A stretch of DNA of 64,000 nt from Actinomadura terrae (GCF_022751215.1 NZ_JAICDG010000003.1:806001-870000); one strand, 5' to 3'. Shown: positions 53,590 through 63,998, counted from the first letter of the stretch. Made by a program: numbers and translations. Notes: generated from the sequence alone by a model not told the origin.

Positions 53590-54317
53590 CCGCACCGCTC
53601 GGCCGCGTGGTCCTGCGGGTGGGCGGGCACGAGGCCCCCGCCACCCCGGGGCCCGGGCGGGCGCTGGCGCTCGCCCTCGCCGACCACCGGCACGCCGTGG
53701 CGGTGCCGATGACCCTCGGACGCGACCCGGGGCTGGCTTCCGCCGCCGCGCAGACGATCGCGTGGGCCGCGCGCGGCGGCGAACCCGGGGGCCTGCTGCT
53801 CGCCCGCCCGCTCGGCACGCTCACGCACCTGGTCGGCTGGCTCCGGGCGGCCGTCGCGCGGGCGCTGCTCGGCGGCGGTGCCGGACGGGCGGTGCTCCTC
53901 GTCGCCCCGGAGGGCGGCCCCGACGCCGACGCGGAGCTGTGCAAGGCGGCGTGCCTGGCCGCGCGGCACCTGCCGTCCGGCCCGGTGGAGGTCGCCTTCG
54001 GCAAGGGGGTGGCCGAAGGGGTGGACCGCTGCCGGCGCCTGGGCGCCCGGGAGATCGTGCTCGTCCCCGCCTCGCTGGCGCCGCCCCCGCCTCCGCCGTG
54101 CGCGGGCGTCCGGGCCGCGGGGCCGCTGCTCGCCCCGGCCGCCGTCGAGGCGCTCGTCCGGCGCCGCGCCGGCGAGGCGGAGGAGCGGTGGCTCCGCGAC
54201 GCGGACGACGGACTGGACATCACGCCGGAGCACCACCATCACCACCACCACGAGACCACAGGACCCCGCGCGCTCGCGGGGTCGAGCCTGAGGGGGGCGG
54301 TCGCGCATGGCACATGA
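53586..54317 (+). CDS. CbiX/SirB-like chelatase-family protein with His7 tract, inside the urease operon
   Basis: The 243-residue protein resembles class II chelatases: VVLRVGGHEAP at the first strand, HRHAVAVPMTLGRDPGLASAAAQTIAWAARG, and GPVEVAFGKGVAEGVDRC followed by REIVLVPASLA. Near the C-terminus, EHHHHHHHE has seven histidines, and the N-terminal His15 matches the chelatase metal ligand. The gene is fused into the operon by overlaps on both sides (GTGA with ureA, 11 bp with ureB). The operon has no ureE, and UreG here lacks a His-rich start, so nickel storage or delivery is a sensible role. Cobaltochelatase activity is less likely in this place. Confidence 0.8.
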   Translation: MTAPLGRVVLRVGGHEAPATPGPGRALALALADHRHAVAVPMTLGRDPGLASAAAQTIAWAARGGEPGGLLLARPLGTLTHLVGWLRAAVARALLGGGAGRAVLLVAPEGGPDADAELCKAACLAARHLPSGPVEVAFGKGVAEGVDRCRRLGAREIVLVPASLAPPPPPPCAGVRAAGPLLAPAAVEALVRRRAGEAEERWLRDADDGLDITPEHHHHHHHETTGPRALAGSSLRGAVAHGT

Positions 54318-54813
54318 CGGATACATGTTCGGACGGGGTCCGATCGAGCTCAACGCCGGGCAGCGCAGACAGGCGCTCACCGTGCGCAACACCGGCGACC
54401 GGGCCGTGCAGATCGGCTCCCACTTCCATTTCTTCGAGGTCAACCGAGCGCTGGGCTTCGACCGGGAGAAGGCGTTCGGAATGCGGCTGGACATCCCGGC
54501 CGGAACCGCCGTCCGGTTCGAGGCGGGCGACACCAAGCACGTGCGGCTGGTCGAGTTCGGGGGCGGGATGCGCATCGTCGGTTTCGGTGGCCTGCTCGAT
54601 GGCAGCATCCGCTCCTCCGCCGCGAAGAAACGGGCCCTTACCAGAATGCGGGAACGGGGATATCTGGACGAGCCGGAGCCGGAGACCGGCCGCGCGGGGG
54701 CGGCGGAGCACGTCGCGAAGAGCACGGCGAAAAGGACCCCGAAGACAGCCGCCCGGAGCGCGCCGAAGAGGGCGGGCGCGCGGGCCGCCGCGTCCCGCTC
54801 CAGGAAGGGCTGA
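54307..54813 (+). CDS. ureB: Urease subunit beta with Lys/Ala-rich C-terminal extension
   Basis: Residues 1-105 are a complete UreB (GSHFHFFEVNRALGFDR, GMRLDIPAGTAVRFE, VRLVEFGG). A further 60 residues follow, beginning at about AAKKRALTRMRERGYLDEPEPE and ending in an Ala/Lys/Arg-rich, histone-like tail. The ATG overlaps the CbiX-like gene by 11 bp. The tail is basic and probably disordered, and its role is unknown. Confidence 0.95.
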   Translation: MAHDGYMFGRGPIELNAGQRRQALTVRNTGDRAVQIGSHFHFFEVNRALGFDREKAFGMRLDIPAGTAVRFEAGDTKHVRLVEFGGGMRIVGFGGLLDGSIRSSAAKKRALTRMRERGYLDEPEPETGRAGAAEHVAKSTAKRTPKTAARSAPKRAGARAAASRSRKG

Positions 54814-54817
54814 CGCC

Positions 54818-56538
<1,721 letters not shown>

Positions 56539-56542
<4 letters not shown>

Positions 56543-57249
56543 CCGGCGGGCCGCCGGGACCCGCGAGCCTGGAGGCGCTGCTGGCGCAGCTCCAGCTCAC
56601 CGACTCCGGCTTCCCCAGCGGCCTCTACACGCTGTCGCACGGGCTGGAGGGGTTCACGCAGCTCGGACTCGTCCGGCCGGAGAGTCTGCGCGACCTGGTG
56701 GGCGACCTGGTGCGGGCCATGGGCACCGCCGACGCGGCGGCGCTGGCCCTCGCGCACCGGGCCGTCACCGCCGGCGACGACGACCGGCTGGTGGAGACCG
56801 ACCGCAGGCTCCACGCGATCAAACTCAACCGGGAGCAGCGGACCGCGTCGGCGCGCACCGGCCGGCAGGTCCTGGCGACCGCCGGGCCCGCGTTCGGGTC
56901 CGCCCCGGCCGCGCGGCTGGCCCGCCTCGTCGACGACCGTGTGACGCCCGGCCACCACGCCGTCGTCGTGGGGGCGGTGCACGCGGGCCAGGGGGTCCCC
57001 GTCCGGGACGCGGTGGCCGGGGACCTGTTCGCCTTCGCCGCGAGCTGCGCCGCCGCGCCGGTGCGGCTCGGCCGGATCGACTTCCGCGCGGCGCAGGCCC
57101 TGCTGCGCGACGTCCGGCCGGAGCTCGTCCGGGCGGTGGGCACCGCGCTCGCCGCCCGCGACCCCCGGGACCTGCACTCCTGGACGCCGGTCGCCGACGC
57201 CGTCGCGGCCGGGCACGAGCGGGCCCGGGCCCGCCTGTTCATCACCTGA
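56539..57249 (+). CDS. ureF: Urease accessory protein UreF
   Basis: The 236-residue helical protein shows LLAQLQLTDSGFPSGLYTLSHGLEGFTQLG, then RTASARTGRQVLATAG and VRLGRIDFRAAQALL, typical of UreF. It acts with UreG and UreD to insert nickel and as a fidelity factor for UreG GTPase. ATGA overlap with ureC. Confidence 0.94.
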
Positions 57250-57266
57250 CCCGAGGAGGGGTACGC

Positions 57267-57902
57267 ATGGAGCTGGAGCAGACGTTCAAGATCGGTGTCG
57301 GCGGGCCGGTGGGATCGGGCAAGACCGCGCTCATCGAGGCGCTGGTGCCCCTCCTCGTCGCCCGGGGGCACACCCCCGGCGTGATCACCAACGACATCTA
57401 CACCCAGGAGGACGCCGAACACGTCCGCCGCACGCTCGCCGGGACGCTGGACCCGGACCGCGTCGTCGGCGTGGAGACCGGGGCGTGCCCGCACACCGCC
57501 GTCCGCGACGACCCGACGATGAACCTCGCCGCGGCGGCGGACCTGCTCGACCGCCATCCCGGCGTCGACCTGCTGCTGTTCGAGAGCGGCGGCGACAACC
57601 TGACCCTCACCTTCAGTCCGGCGCTCGCCGACGTCTTCGTCTTCGTCCTGGACACGGCCGAGGGCGAGAAGATGCCGCGCAAGCGCGGACCCGGCACGAC
57701 CGACTCCGACCTGCTGGTCATCAACAAGATCGACATCGCCCCGTACGTGCGCACCGATCTGGCCGTGATGGAGCGCGACGCCCATGCCGTGCGCGGCGAC
57801 GGCCCCGTCGTGCTGACCGACTGCCTCACCGGAACCGGGGTCGCGGACGTCGCCGACTTCGTCCTGGCGCGCCGGGAGGCGATGTGCTCACCGGCCCGCT
57901 GA
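57267..57902 (+). CDS. ureG: Urease accessory GTPase UreG
   Basis: The 211-residue SIMIBI GTPase has the P-loop GPVGSGKTALIEAL, the metal-binding Cys-Pro-His in ETGACPHTA, LLLFESGGDNL and the guanine motif NKID. It delivers nickel to urease using GTP. It has no histidine-rich N-terminus. It overlaps ureD by 19 bp. Confidence 0.96.
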   Translation: MELEQTFKIGVGGPVGSGKTALIEALVPLLVARGHTPGVITNDIYTQEDAEHVRRTLAGTLDPDRVVGVETGACPHTAVRDDPTMNLAAAADLLDRHPGVDLLLFESGGDNLTLTFSPALADVFVFVLDTAEGEKMPRKRGPGTTDSDLLVINKIDIAPYVRTDLAVMERDAHAVRGDGPVVLTDCLTGTGVADVADFVLARREAMCSPAR

Positions 57903-58795
57903 CGGGCCCGCCGCCCGCGGCCGTGGCCGATCACGCCGCCGTCCCCGACACGCTGCCCGTCGGCGCGCCCGGCAAAGCCGGCGTCCTGGACCTGGGCTTC
58001 GGCCTCGCCGGCGGCCGGACGGAGATGACCGCCCATTTCCAGAAGGCGCCCCTGCACACGACGCGCCCCCTCTACCCCGACGCGGGACGGCCGGACATGC
58101 CGACGGTGATGTTCATGTCGTCCGGCGGGGGCGTGCTGCAAGGCGACCGCTACAGGATCGGGCTGGACTGCGGGCCCGGGACGTCCGTGCACTTCACGAC
58201 GCAGACCGCCACGCGCCTGTACCGGATGGAGCACGACTACGCCACGCAGGCGGTGGACCTGCGCGCCGGGCCCGGCAGCTACGTCGAGTACCTGCCGGCC
58301 GCCACGATCCCGTTCGGCGGCTCGCGCTTCTACCAGCGCACGGACGTCACCGCCTCCCCGGACGCGACGGTCGTCCTGGGGGAGAAGCTGATGGCGGGAC
58401 GCCTGGCGCGCGGGGAACGGCACGCCTACACCGCCTACTGCGCGGACCTGGAGGTCCGGGACCCGGACGGACGGCTCCTGTTCGCGGACCCGGTCCGGCT
58501 CGTCCCGGGCGAGCGCGCCGTGACCGGCCCCGCATGCATGGACGGTTACGGGATCACGGCGTCGCTGTACGTCGTCACGGCGTCGCGTCCGGCCCTGGAG
58601 ATCGCCGACACGATGCACGAGGCGCTCGCCGGGACGGGACTGCGCGGCGGCGCGAGCGTCCTGCCCGGAGACCGGGGCGCGTGGGCGAGGATGCTCGGCG
58701 ACCGGTCCCCGGAGCTGGAGGAGGGGTTCTTCCGGACCTGGGACGCCGTCCGCCGCCTCCTCCTCGGCGTCCCGGCCCCGGACCGGTCCGGATGA
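57884..58795 (+). CDS. ureD: Urease accessory protein UreD
   Basis: The 303-residue scaffold shows MTAHFQKAPLHTTRPLYPD, FMSSGGGVLQGDRYRIGLDCGPG, TTQTATRLYRME and VEYLPAATIPFGGSRFYQ. It forms the tunnel through which UreG hands nickel to the apo-urease. The GTG at 57884 has GGGAGG four bases upstream. The stop overlaps the first crcB ATG. Confidence 0.93.
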   Translation: MLTGPLTGPPPAAVADHAAVPDTLPVGAPGKAGVLDLGFGLAGGRTEMTAHFQKAPLHTTRPLYPDAGRPDMPTVMFMSSGGGVLQGDRYRIGLDCGPGTSVHFTTQTATRLYRMEHDYATQAVDLRAGPGSYVEYLPAATIPFGGSRFYQRTDVTASPDATVVLGEKLMAGRLARGERHAYTAYCADLEVRDPDGRLLFADPVRLVPGERAVTGPACMDGYGITASLYVVTASRPALEIADTMHEALAGTGLRGGASVLPGDRGAWARMLGDRSPELEEGFFRTWDAVRRLLLGVPAPDRSG

Positions 58796-59286
58796 GGGGT
58801 TCGATGCTCGGCCGCCTCCGGGACCGCGAGCGGGCCGAGGCCGTCGCGCTGCACCCGCACAGGGGCAGGACGCCCCGTCCCGGCCTGGGACCGCGCGTCA
58901 TCGCCGAGGTCGCGATGGGAGGCGCGCTCGGCGCGCTCGCGAGGCACCTGCTCGGCGAGGCGATCCCGGCCTCCGAGACCGGCTTCCCCTGGAACACCTT
59001 CACCGTCAACATCCTCGGCTGCCTCATCATGGGCGCCCTGACTGCCTACCTGCTGCGCGGCCGCCCGCACCCGCTGGCCCGCCCCTTCGCCGTGACCGGC
59101 TACCTGGGCGGCTTCACGACGTTCTCGCACCTCATCGACGGCGTCTACACGCTCGGCGACGACGGCCGGGCGGCCCTCGGCATCGGCTACGCGGCGGCGA
59201 GCGTCGTCCTCGGCTGGACCTCGATCGCCGCGGGCTTCCGGATCGGGCGGAGGCTGCCGCACCGCGAGGCGGGGGAGGAACCGTGA
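58792..59286 (+). CDS. crcB: Fluoride channel subunit CrcB/Fluc (first copy)
   Basis: The 164-residue protein has a charged 40-residue N-terminus and four membrane helices. The Fluc marks are MGGALGALARHLLGE, TFTVNILGCLIMGAL and TGYLGGFTTFSHL. The channel exports fluoride. ATG overlaps the ureD stop, so it belongs to the urease transcript. In Gram-positive bacteria two different subunits often form one channel, and the second follows directly. Confidence 0.93.
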   Translation: MRGSMLGRLRDRERAEAVALHPHRGRTPRPGLGPRVIAEVAMGGALGALARHLLGEAIPASETGFPWNTFTVNILGCLIMGALTAYLLRGRPHPLARPFAVTGYLGGFTTFSHLIDGVYTLGDDGRAALGIGYAAASVVLGWTSIAAGFRIGRRLPHREAGEEP

Positions 59287-59645
59287 TGGAGGCGCTCCTG
59301 GTCCTGGTGGGCGGCGCGATCGGCGCGGCGCTCCGCTACGTTCTCGACGGCCTCGTCAAGTCGGCGGCGGGCAAGTCGTTCCCGTGGGGCACGCTCACGG
59401 TGAACGTCCTGGCCGCGGCCGTCCTGGGCGCCCTGCACGGCGCGGGCGCCGGCACGGACGTCGAGGCCCTGACGGGCACCGGGCTCTGCGGCGCGCTGAG
59501 CACGTTCAGCACGTTCGAACTCGACACCGTCCACCTGTTCCAGGACGGCCACCACGCCCGCGCGGCGGCCTACGCACTGGGCAGCCTCCTCCTGGGCCTC
59601 GCCGTCTTCCTCGCCTTCCACGCCCTCCTCGACCACCTGGCGTGA
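59283..59645 (+). CDS. crcB: Fluoride channel subunit CrcB/Fluc (second copy)
   Basis: The 120-residue protein has four helices with GGAIGAALRYVLDG, GTLTVNVLAAAVLGAL and GLCGALSTFSTFELDTV, the Fluc signature with the conserved Asn and Phe/Thr box. The GTG at 59283 overlaps the first copy, and an ATG follows at 59286; GGGGAGG supports both. Together the two copies likely make a heterodimer. Confidence 0.93.
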   Translation: MMEALLVLVGGAIGAALRYVLDGLVKSAAGKSFPWGTLTVNVLAAAVLGALHGAGAGTDVEALTGTGLCGALSTFSTFELDTVHLFQDGHHARAAAYALGSLLLGLAVFLAFHALLDHLA

Positions 59646-59667
59646 CCGGGGGGTGAGGCGTCGGGCA

Positions 59668-59684
59668 CCGCGTCCGGGACGCGG
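59668..59684. terminator. Small hairpin between crcB and the MFS gene
   Basis: CCGCGT pairs with ACGCGG around a 5-nt loop in the 53-bp gap between convergent genes. It is short and has no U-tract, but it is well placed to end both transcripts. Confidence 0.4.
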
Positions 59685-59698
59685 CGTGACGGGCCCGC

Positions 59699-60901
59699 TC
59701 ACCGCAGGTTCCCGGTGCCGCGGGCGCTCCAGATCGCCAGTGCGGCCGCCAGGGCGCAGGCGCCGCCGAGCCACAGGACGGCCTGGAGCGCGAGGGAGTC
59801 GACGATGACGCCGCCGGTGAGCGCGCCGAGGCCGATCGAGAGGTTGAACACCGCCACCCACAGGGCCGAGGCCGCCTCCACGGCCCGGGGCGCGCTCCTG
59901 ATCATCCAGGTCTGGAGGCCGACCGACACCCCGCCGAAGGCCAGGCCCCAGGCGATCAGCAGCACGGCCCCGCCGACCGGGCCGCCGCCCAGCAGCAGGT
60001 AGAGCGGCATCGCGGCGGCCAGGGCGAGGGCGATGACCAGCACGGTCCGGTACGGGCTGCGGGTCAGCGCGGCCCCCGCGACGAAGTTGCCGACCATTCC
60101 GGCCATGCCGAAGGCGAACAGCAGCGGGCCGACGAGCCGTTCGTCGATGCCCGACAGCCGCTGCAACGCCGGGCTCACGAACGTGTAGGCCGAGAAATGG
60201 CCGGTGATGAGGAGGAACGTCGCGAGGATGCCGGCGCGCACGCCCGGGTTGCGGAACTGTTCGGCCAGCAGCCGCGGCCGGACGGGCTGGGACGCCGCCA
60301 ACGGCGGCAGCACGGTCAGCAGCCCGCCCAGCGCGAGCAGCGCCAGGCCGCTCAGCGACGCGAAGGCGACGCGCCAGCCGGAGAACTCGCCGAGCAATGT
60401 GCCGAGCGGGACGCCGAAGACGTTCGCGGCTCCGACGCCGCCGAAGATGATCGCGGTGGCGCGCGCCACTTGCGCGGGGGACACGAGCCGGACCGCCAAG
60501 CCCCCGGCGATGGCCCAGAATCCGCCGATCGCCACGCCGACGAGCACCCGGGAGACGACCAGCACGGCGAAGCTCGGCGCCAGGGCCGAGGCCAGGTTGG
60601 CGAGCGTCATCAGCGCCATCAGCGCGAGCAGCAGCAGGCGCCGGTCCATGCCGCCGACGAGCATCGGCACCAGCGGCGCCGCGACGGCGGCGACGAGGCT
60701 GGGGACCGTCACCATCAGCCCGGCCGTCCCCTCGGACACCTCCAGCGCCGATCCGACGGCGGTCAGCAGCCCGATCGGCAACTGCTCGGCGGTCACCAGC
60801 AGGAACGTCCCCAGCGCCACCGCGCTCACCGCCGCCCAGCGGCTTCCCGGCGGCGCGTCCCGGTCCGTCGCCCGGGTCCCGGCCCGGTCTGTGGTCGTCA
60901 C
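59699..60901 (-). CDS. MFS efflux transporter (DHA1-like)
   Basis: The 400-residue protein has twelve predicted membrane helices. It carries RVLVGVAIGGFWAIAGGLAVRLV and FGGVGAANVFGVPLGTLLGEFSGWR, as in AraJ/YdhP-like sugar or drug exporters. It is divergent from a TetR gene, and twin palindromes cover the shared promoter. The substrate is unknown. Confidence 0.9.
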   Translation of the reverse strand: MTTTDRAGTRATDRDAPPGSRWAAVSAVALGTFLLVTAEQLPIGLLTAVGSALEVSEGTAGLMVTVPSLVAAVAAPLVPMLVGGMDRRLLLLALMALMTLANLASALAPSFAVLVVSRVLVGVAIGGFWAIAGGLAVRLVSPAQVARATAIIFGGVGAANVFGVPLGTLLGEFSGWRVAFASLSGLALLALGGLLTVLPPLAASQPVRPRLLAEQFRNPGVRAGILATFLLITGHFSAYTFVSPALQRLSGIDERLVGPLLFAFGMAGMVGNFVAGAALTRSPYRTVLVIALALAAAMPLYLLLGGGPVGGAVLLIAWGLAFGGVSVGLQTWMIRSAPRAVEAASALWVAVFNLSIGLGALTGGVIVDSLALQAVLWLGGACALAAALAIWSARGTGNLR

Positions 60902-60923
60902 GTGCGCCCTCCCTCACCTATTC

Positions 60924-60976
60924 GGGAGCGATCGCTCCCATATGAGGGTGGACTCTAATATGGGAGCGATCGCTCC
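60924..60976. promoter_or_regulatory. Twin TetR operators
   Basis: The 14-bp palindrome GGAGCGATCGCTCC occurs twice (60925-60938, extended to GGGAGCGATCGCTCCC, and 60963-60976), centres 38 bp apart, in the 98-bp divergent gap. Between them lies the A+T-rich core that would hold both promoters. Perfect symmetry and duplication make this a strong operator candidate for the TetR protein. Confidence 0.8.
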
Positions 60977-60999
60977 ACAAGTCGGGTAGGGTGACGGGC

Positions 61000-61605
61000 A
61001 TGGCACGCCCCCGGCAGTTCGACGAGCAGGACGTGGTCACCAGGGCCACCGACCTGTTCTGGCGCCGCGGCTACCACGCCACCTCGGTCCGCGACCTCGG
61101 CGCCGAACTCGACCTCACGCCCAGCAGCCTGTACCGGACGTTCACCGACAAGCACACGCTGTTCCTGCGCGCGCTCGACCACTACCGCGCGACGGACTCC
61201 GCCGAGGCCGAGCGGCGGTTGGACGCCGCCGGTCGTCCGGTGCGCCAGGTGCTGCGGGACTGGATGCTGTGGCTGGTCTCCTGCCCGTCCGAGAGCGAGC
61301 CCGGGCGCGGCTGCTTCGTGGTCAACACCGCGACGGAACTCGGCACCACCGACACCCAGGTCCGCCGGCGGACCGAGGCCGCCTTCGAGGTCACCCGGCA
61401 GGCGATGCGCTCACTGCTGCGGCAGGGCCGCCGCAACGGCGAGCTGCCGGGCGACCTCGACATCGACGCGGCCGTGGAACTGCTGTTCACCACCCTGCTC
61501 GGCCTGCGGGTCCGGGAACGCGCGGGCCATGACGCCGCGCGGCTGGCCGCCACGATCGACGCCGTGATCCGTTCACTGGGCCCCGTGCCGGCCGAACCGT
61601 CCTGA
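61000..61605 (+). CDS. TetR-family repressor
   Basis: The 201-residue protein has the N-terminal HTH (RQFDEQDVVTRATDLFWRRGYHATSVRDLGAELDLTPSSLYRTFTDK in outline) and a C-terminal ligand domain with GCFVVNTATELGTTD, as in the TetR_C_16/AcrR-like subgroup. It likely represses itself and the MFS gene through the twin palindromes. The ATG at 61000 gives the standard N-terminus MARPRQF. Confidence 0.92.
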   Translation: MARPRQFDEQDVVTRATDLFWRRGYHATSVRDLGAELDLTPSSLYRTFTDKHTLFLRALDHYRATDSAEAERRLDAAGRPVRQVLRDWMLWLVSCPSESEPGRGCFVVNTATELGTTDTQVRRRTEAAFEVTRQAMRSLLRQGRRNGELPGDLDIDAAVELLFTTLLGLRVRERAGHDAARLAATIDAVIRSLGPVPAEPS

Positions 61606-61635
61606 CCGCCGGCACCCGGCCCCTGCCGAGCCCGC

Positions 61636-63066
61636 TCACTTCTTCCGTTGCCCGGCGTTGCCGCCGTCCTTGAGCGACTGCGGGTCGTAGCCGTGGAACG
61701 GGCGGTCGAAGATCCAGTTGTAGAGCATCTCCCGGCAGACCTCCGGCTGGTACGCGGGCACCTGGTGCCCGGAGTGCGGGATGCTGACCTGCGTCAGATC
61801 CTTGCCCTTGGCCTGCTTCTCCTTGTAGCGGCGGACATACCCCTTGGGGACGCCCTGCGCCTGCGTCCAGATGATGCGCTGGGCGTTGCGCCACGCCCCG
61901 TGCTCCTGATCCCCGAGCTCCTTCATGATCTGGTCCAGGATCTCCTCGGTGCTCTGGTAGCCGCAGGCGGTGTCGAAGTTCCCGGTGTACAGAAGGGTCT
62001 TGCAGCCCTTCTGGATCAGCTGCTTGTACTTGTCGGTGTAGTCCAGCATGTTGTCGTTGATGAGATGGTCGGTCACCGGGCCTTTGTTGTCCTCGATGTC
62101 CCAGTAGGTGTCGTAGTCGGGCAGGACGTGCAGGGCCGACTTCACCGCGGTGGTGTTGAGATAGAACTTCAGCGCCCCCGCGGGGAGGTCCTCCCACCGC
62201 CGCACGTCGTAGATGTCGAACCCGCCGCCGTCTCCGAGGGCATGGTTGATCAGCCGGTCGCCCGCCTCTTTCGCCTCCTTCATCTTCTTGTCCTTGACGA
62301 GCCCTTCGACGACTTTGAACTCCTTTTCGAGTGACTCTTTCTGGGAAATGCCGACGAACCCGCTCGCGTAGGAGTAGCCGATCAGGATGCGGAGCGAGAG
62401 CAGGGGTTGGATCCAGCCGTTCCCGACCGCGATCCCCTGGAGGTTGAGCTGTTTCCCCGCCTTCTTCTCGTTCTTCTCCAGAATCCTCAGGGCGATCGCC
62501 GGAACGTACTTCCCGGCATAGCTCTCACCGCAGACGTAGAGCGGGCAGTTCAAGTATTCTGGATGAAGGTCGAAGAACTCCTGGAGCGCCTGCCAGAACA
62601 TCTCGGTCAGAGCCGCGGCATCGGTGACGTACTTCTTGTTGTCGGAGAAGCTGTACCCGGTGCCCACGGGCTGGTCCCAGTAGATGACGTGCGCCTCCTG
62701 GTTCCAGCTGCTGGAGGTGACCGATACCGTTCCGGCGGCGTCGGGGCCGATGGACAGCGGCCCGTTCTCCAGGAACAGCCCGAGCAGCGAGGACGCGCCG
62801 GGGCCGCCGTTGAGCCAGATCAGCAGGGGTGTCCCACTGATCAGGTCCTGCTGGTCGGCCGGCTCGGCGCGCGGGTTGCACGTCTGGCTCTCGAAGAACC
62901 AGTAGAACAGGTGGTTCTTCTTCTCCGTGCTTTCGGGTTCGGCGATGTGCACGTGACCGGCATAGGACCGGGCCTGCTGGACGCCGCCGCCGTTGAAGTC
63001 GATGCTGAGCGTGTTGGACACGTTCGCGGGAATGGATTTGACCAGGTCGGGCTTGATATCGGGCAT
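61636..63066 (-). CDS. S10-family serine carboxypeptidase-like protein, eukaryote-like
   Basis: The 476-residue protein has the S10 alpha/beta-hydrolase layout: LIWLNGGPGASSLLGLFLENGP, YWDQPVGTGYSF, the nucleophile in CGESYAGKYVPAIA, Asp in YTGNFDTACG and His in IPHSGHQVPAYQP. S10 enzymes are carboxypeptidases or acyltransferases and are far commoner in fungi and plants. No signal peptide is seen, unlike secreted S10 proteases. GC is clearly lower and Lys/Asn codons commoner than in neighbours, suggesting transfer. It lies 30 bp downstream of the decarboxylase-like gene on the same strand, so they probably form an operon. Confidence 0.88.
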   Translation of the reverse strand: MPDIKPDLVKSIPANVSNTLSIDFNGGGVQQARSYAGHVHIAEPESTEKKNHLFYWFFESQTCNPRAEPADQQDLISGTPLLIWLNGGPGASSLLGLFLENGPLSIGPDAAGTVSVTSSSWNQEAHVIYWDQPVGTGYSFSDNKKYVTDAAALTEMFWQALQEFFDLHPEYLNCPLYVCGESYAGKYVPAIALRILEKNEKKAGKQLNLQGIAVGNGWIQPLLSLRILIGYSYASGFVGISQKESLEKEFKVVEGLVKDKKMKEAKEAGDRLINHALGDGGGFDIYDVRRWEDLPAGALKFYLNTTAVKSALHVLPDYDTYWDIEDNKGPVTDHLINDNMLDYTDKYKQLIQKGCKTLLYTGNFDTACGYQSTEEILDQIMKELGDQEHGAWRNAQRIIWTQAQGVPKGYVRRYKEKQAKGKDLTQVSIPHSGHQVPAYQPEVCREMLYNWIFDRPFHGYDPQSLKDGGNAGQRKK

Positions 63067-63095
63067 GGGTCCACCGCCGTTCGATGACCGGTACC

Positions 63096-63998
63096 TCAGT
63101 ACTGGGTGGCGAAGGGCATGTGGCCGAGGGCGCGCATGTGGCGGGGACGGTTGAACAGCGCCTCCGTCCGCTCGATGTGCTCCAGGACGCCTATGCGCTG
63201 CCCCTGCTGGAGCTGGATGGCGGGAAACCGCCCCTTCTCGAACAGCAGAATGTTGAGCGAACCGCCGTACTTGATGTGCCCGACCCTGCCTCCCTTCTTG
63301 ATCGGGACCGGGTCCGTCTCGCCATACGTGATCTTTTGGTAGGCCTCATCGAACTCCACGGAGGCGATTGAGTTCAGGCCGACCGCCACCAGCCCGACAT
63401 AGCCCGGCTTCTTTTCCTGTTTTCCGTCCTTGTCCAGGTACGGGGTTTCGAAGATGGCGTAGCCCCGGCGGAAGCGGTCGAACATCCCGTAATCGTAGTT
63501 GTAGCCGACATTGTTGTTGTTGAGCAGCTCGGGGAAGTCCCACATCCCGTAGTAGATCCCGCCGACGCTGTCGTCGGAGTCCACGACCTTGCCTCCGACC
63601 GGGGCGTGGTACCAGTGGTAGGTGTCCGGCATCAGAATGCACGAGACCGCGGTTCCGCCCACGAACCTGTCCGCGAGTTCGGACCCGTTGAGCAGCTGGC
63701 GGACGTTCATGGCCACCGACTTGACCGGAATACGCGTCTCCGCGGTCAGGTTGTCGACGATCATGTTGATGATGCAGTCGGTCGGGGCGACCACGACGCT
63801 GAGATCATTTTCCCCGTCGATCTTTCGCTTGCCGGGCTTGACCTTCTTGAGGAAGAACTCGTTGAAGGTCTCCCAGTCCTCGATCTCGTAGTCCTCCATC
63901 CGCTTCGTTCCGATGTCCTTGATCCACTTCGAGATGAGGCTCTTGGACTTCGGGTCGTCCATCTGCTTCCCTTGCAGATAGGTGAAGTCGGCGGTCAT
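63096..63998 (-). CDS. Phosphatidylserine decarboxylase-family protein (possibly 5'-truncated by the window)
   Basis: The visible 300 residues match the PSD family: ETFNEFFLKKVKPGKRKI near the start, then VVAPTDC, SCILMPDTYHWYHAPVGGKV, and the self-cleavage motif region KYGGSLNILLFEKG, where the Ser after GG would become the pyruvoyl group. The sequence is divergent from lipid PSDs. The same fold includes amino-acid decarboxylases such as fungal PsiD. GC is low for this chromosome. The ATG at 63998 is two bases from the window edge, and the family usually has more residues before this point, so the true start may lie outside. Confidence 0.75.
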   Translation of the reverse strand: MTADFTYLQGKQMDDPKSKSLISKWIKDIGTKRMEDYEIEDWETFNEFFLKKVKPGKRKIDGENDLSVVVAPTDCIINMIVDNLTAETRIPVKSVAMNVRQLLNGSELADRFVGGTAVSCILMPDTYHWYHAPVGGKVVDSDDSVGGIYYGMWDFPELLNNNNVGYNYDYGMFDRFRRGYAIFETPYLDKDGKQEKKPGYVGLVAVGLNSIASVEFDEAYQKITYGETDPVPIKKGGRVGHIKYGGSLNILLFEKGRFPAIQLQQGQRIGVLEHIERTEALFNRPRHMRALGHMPFATQY

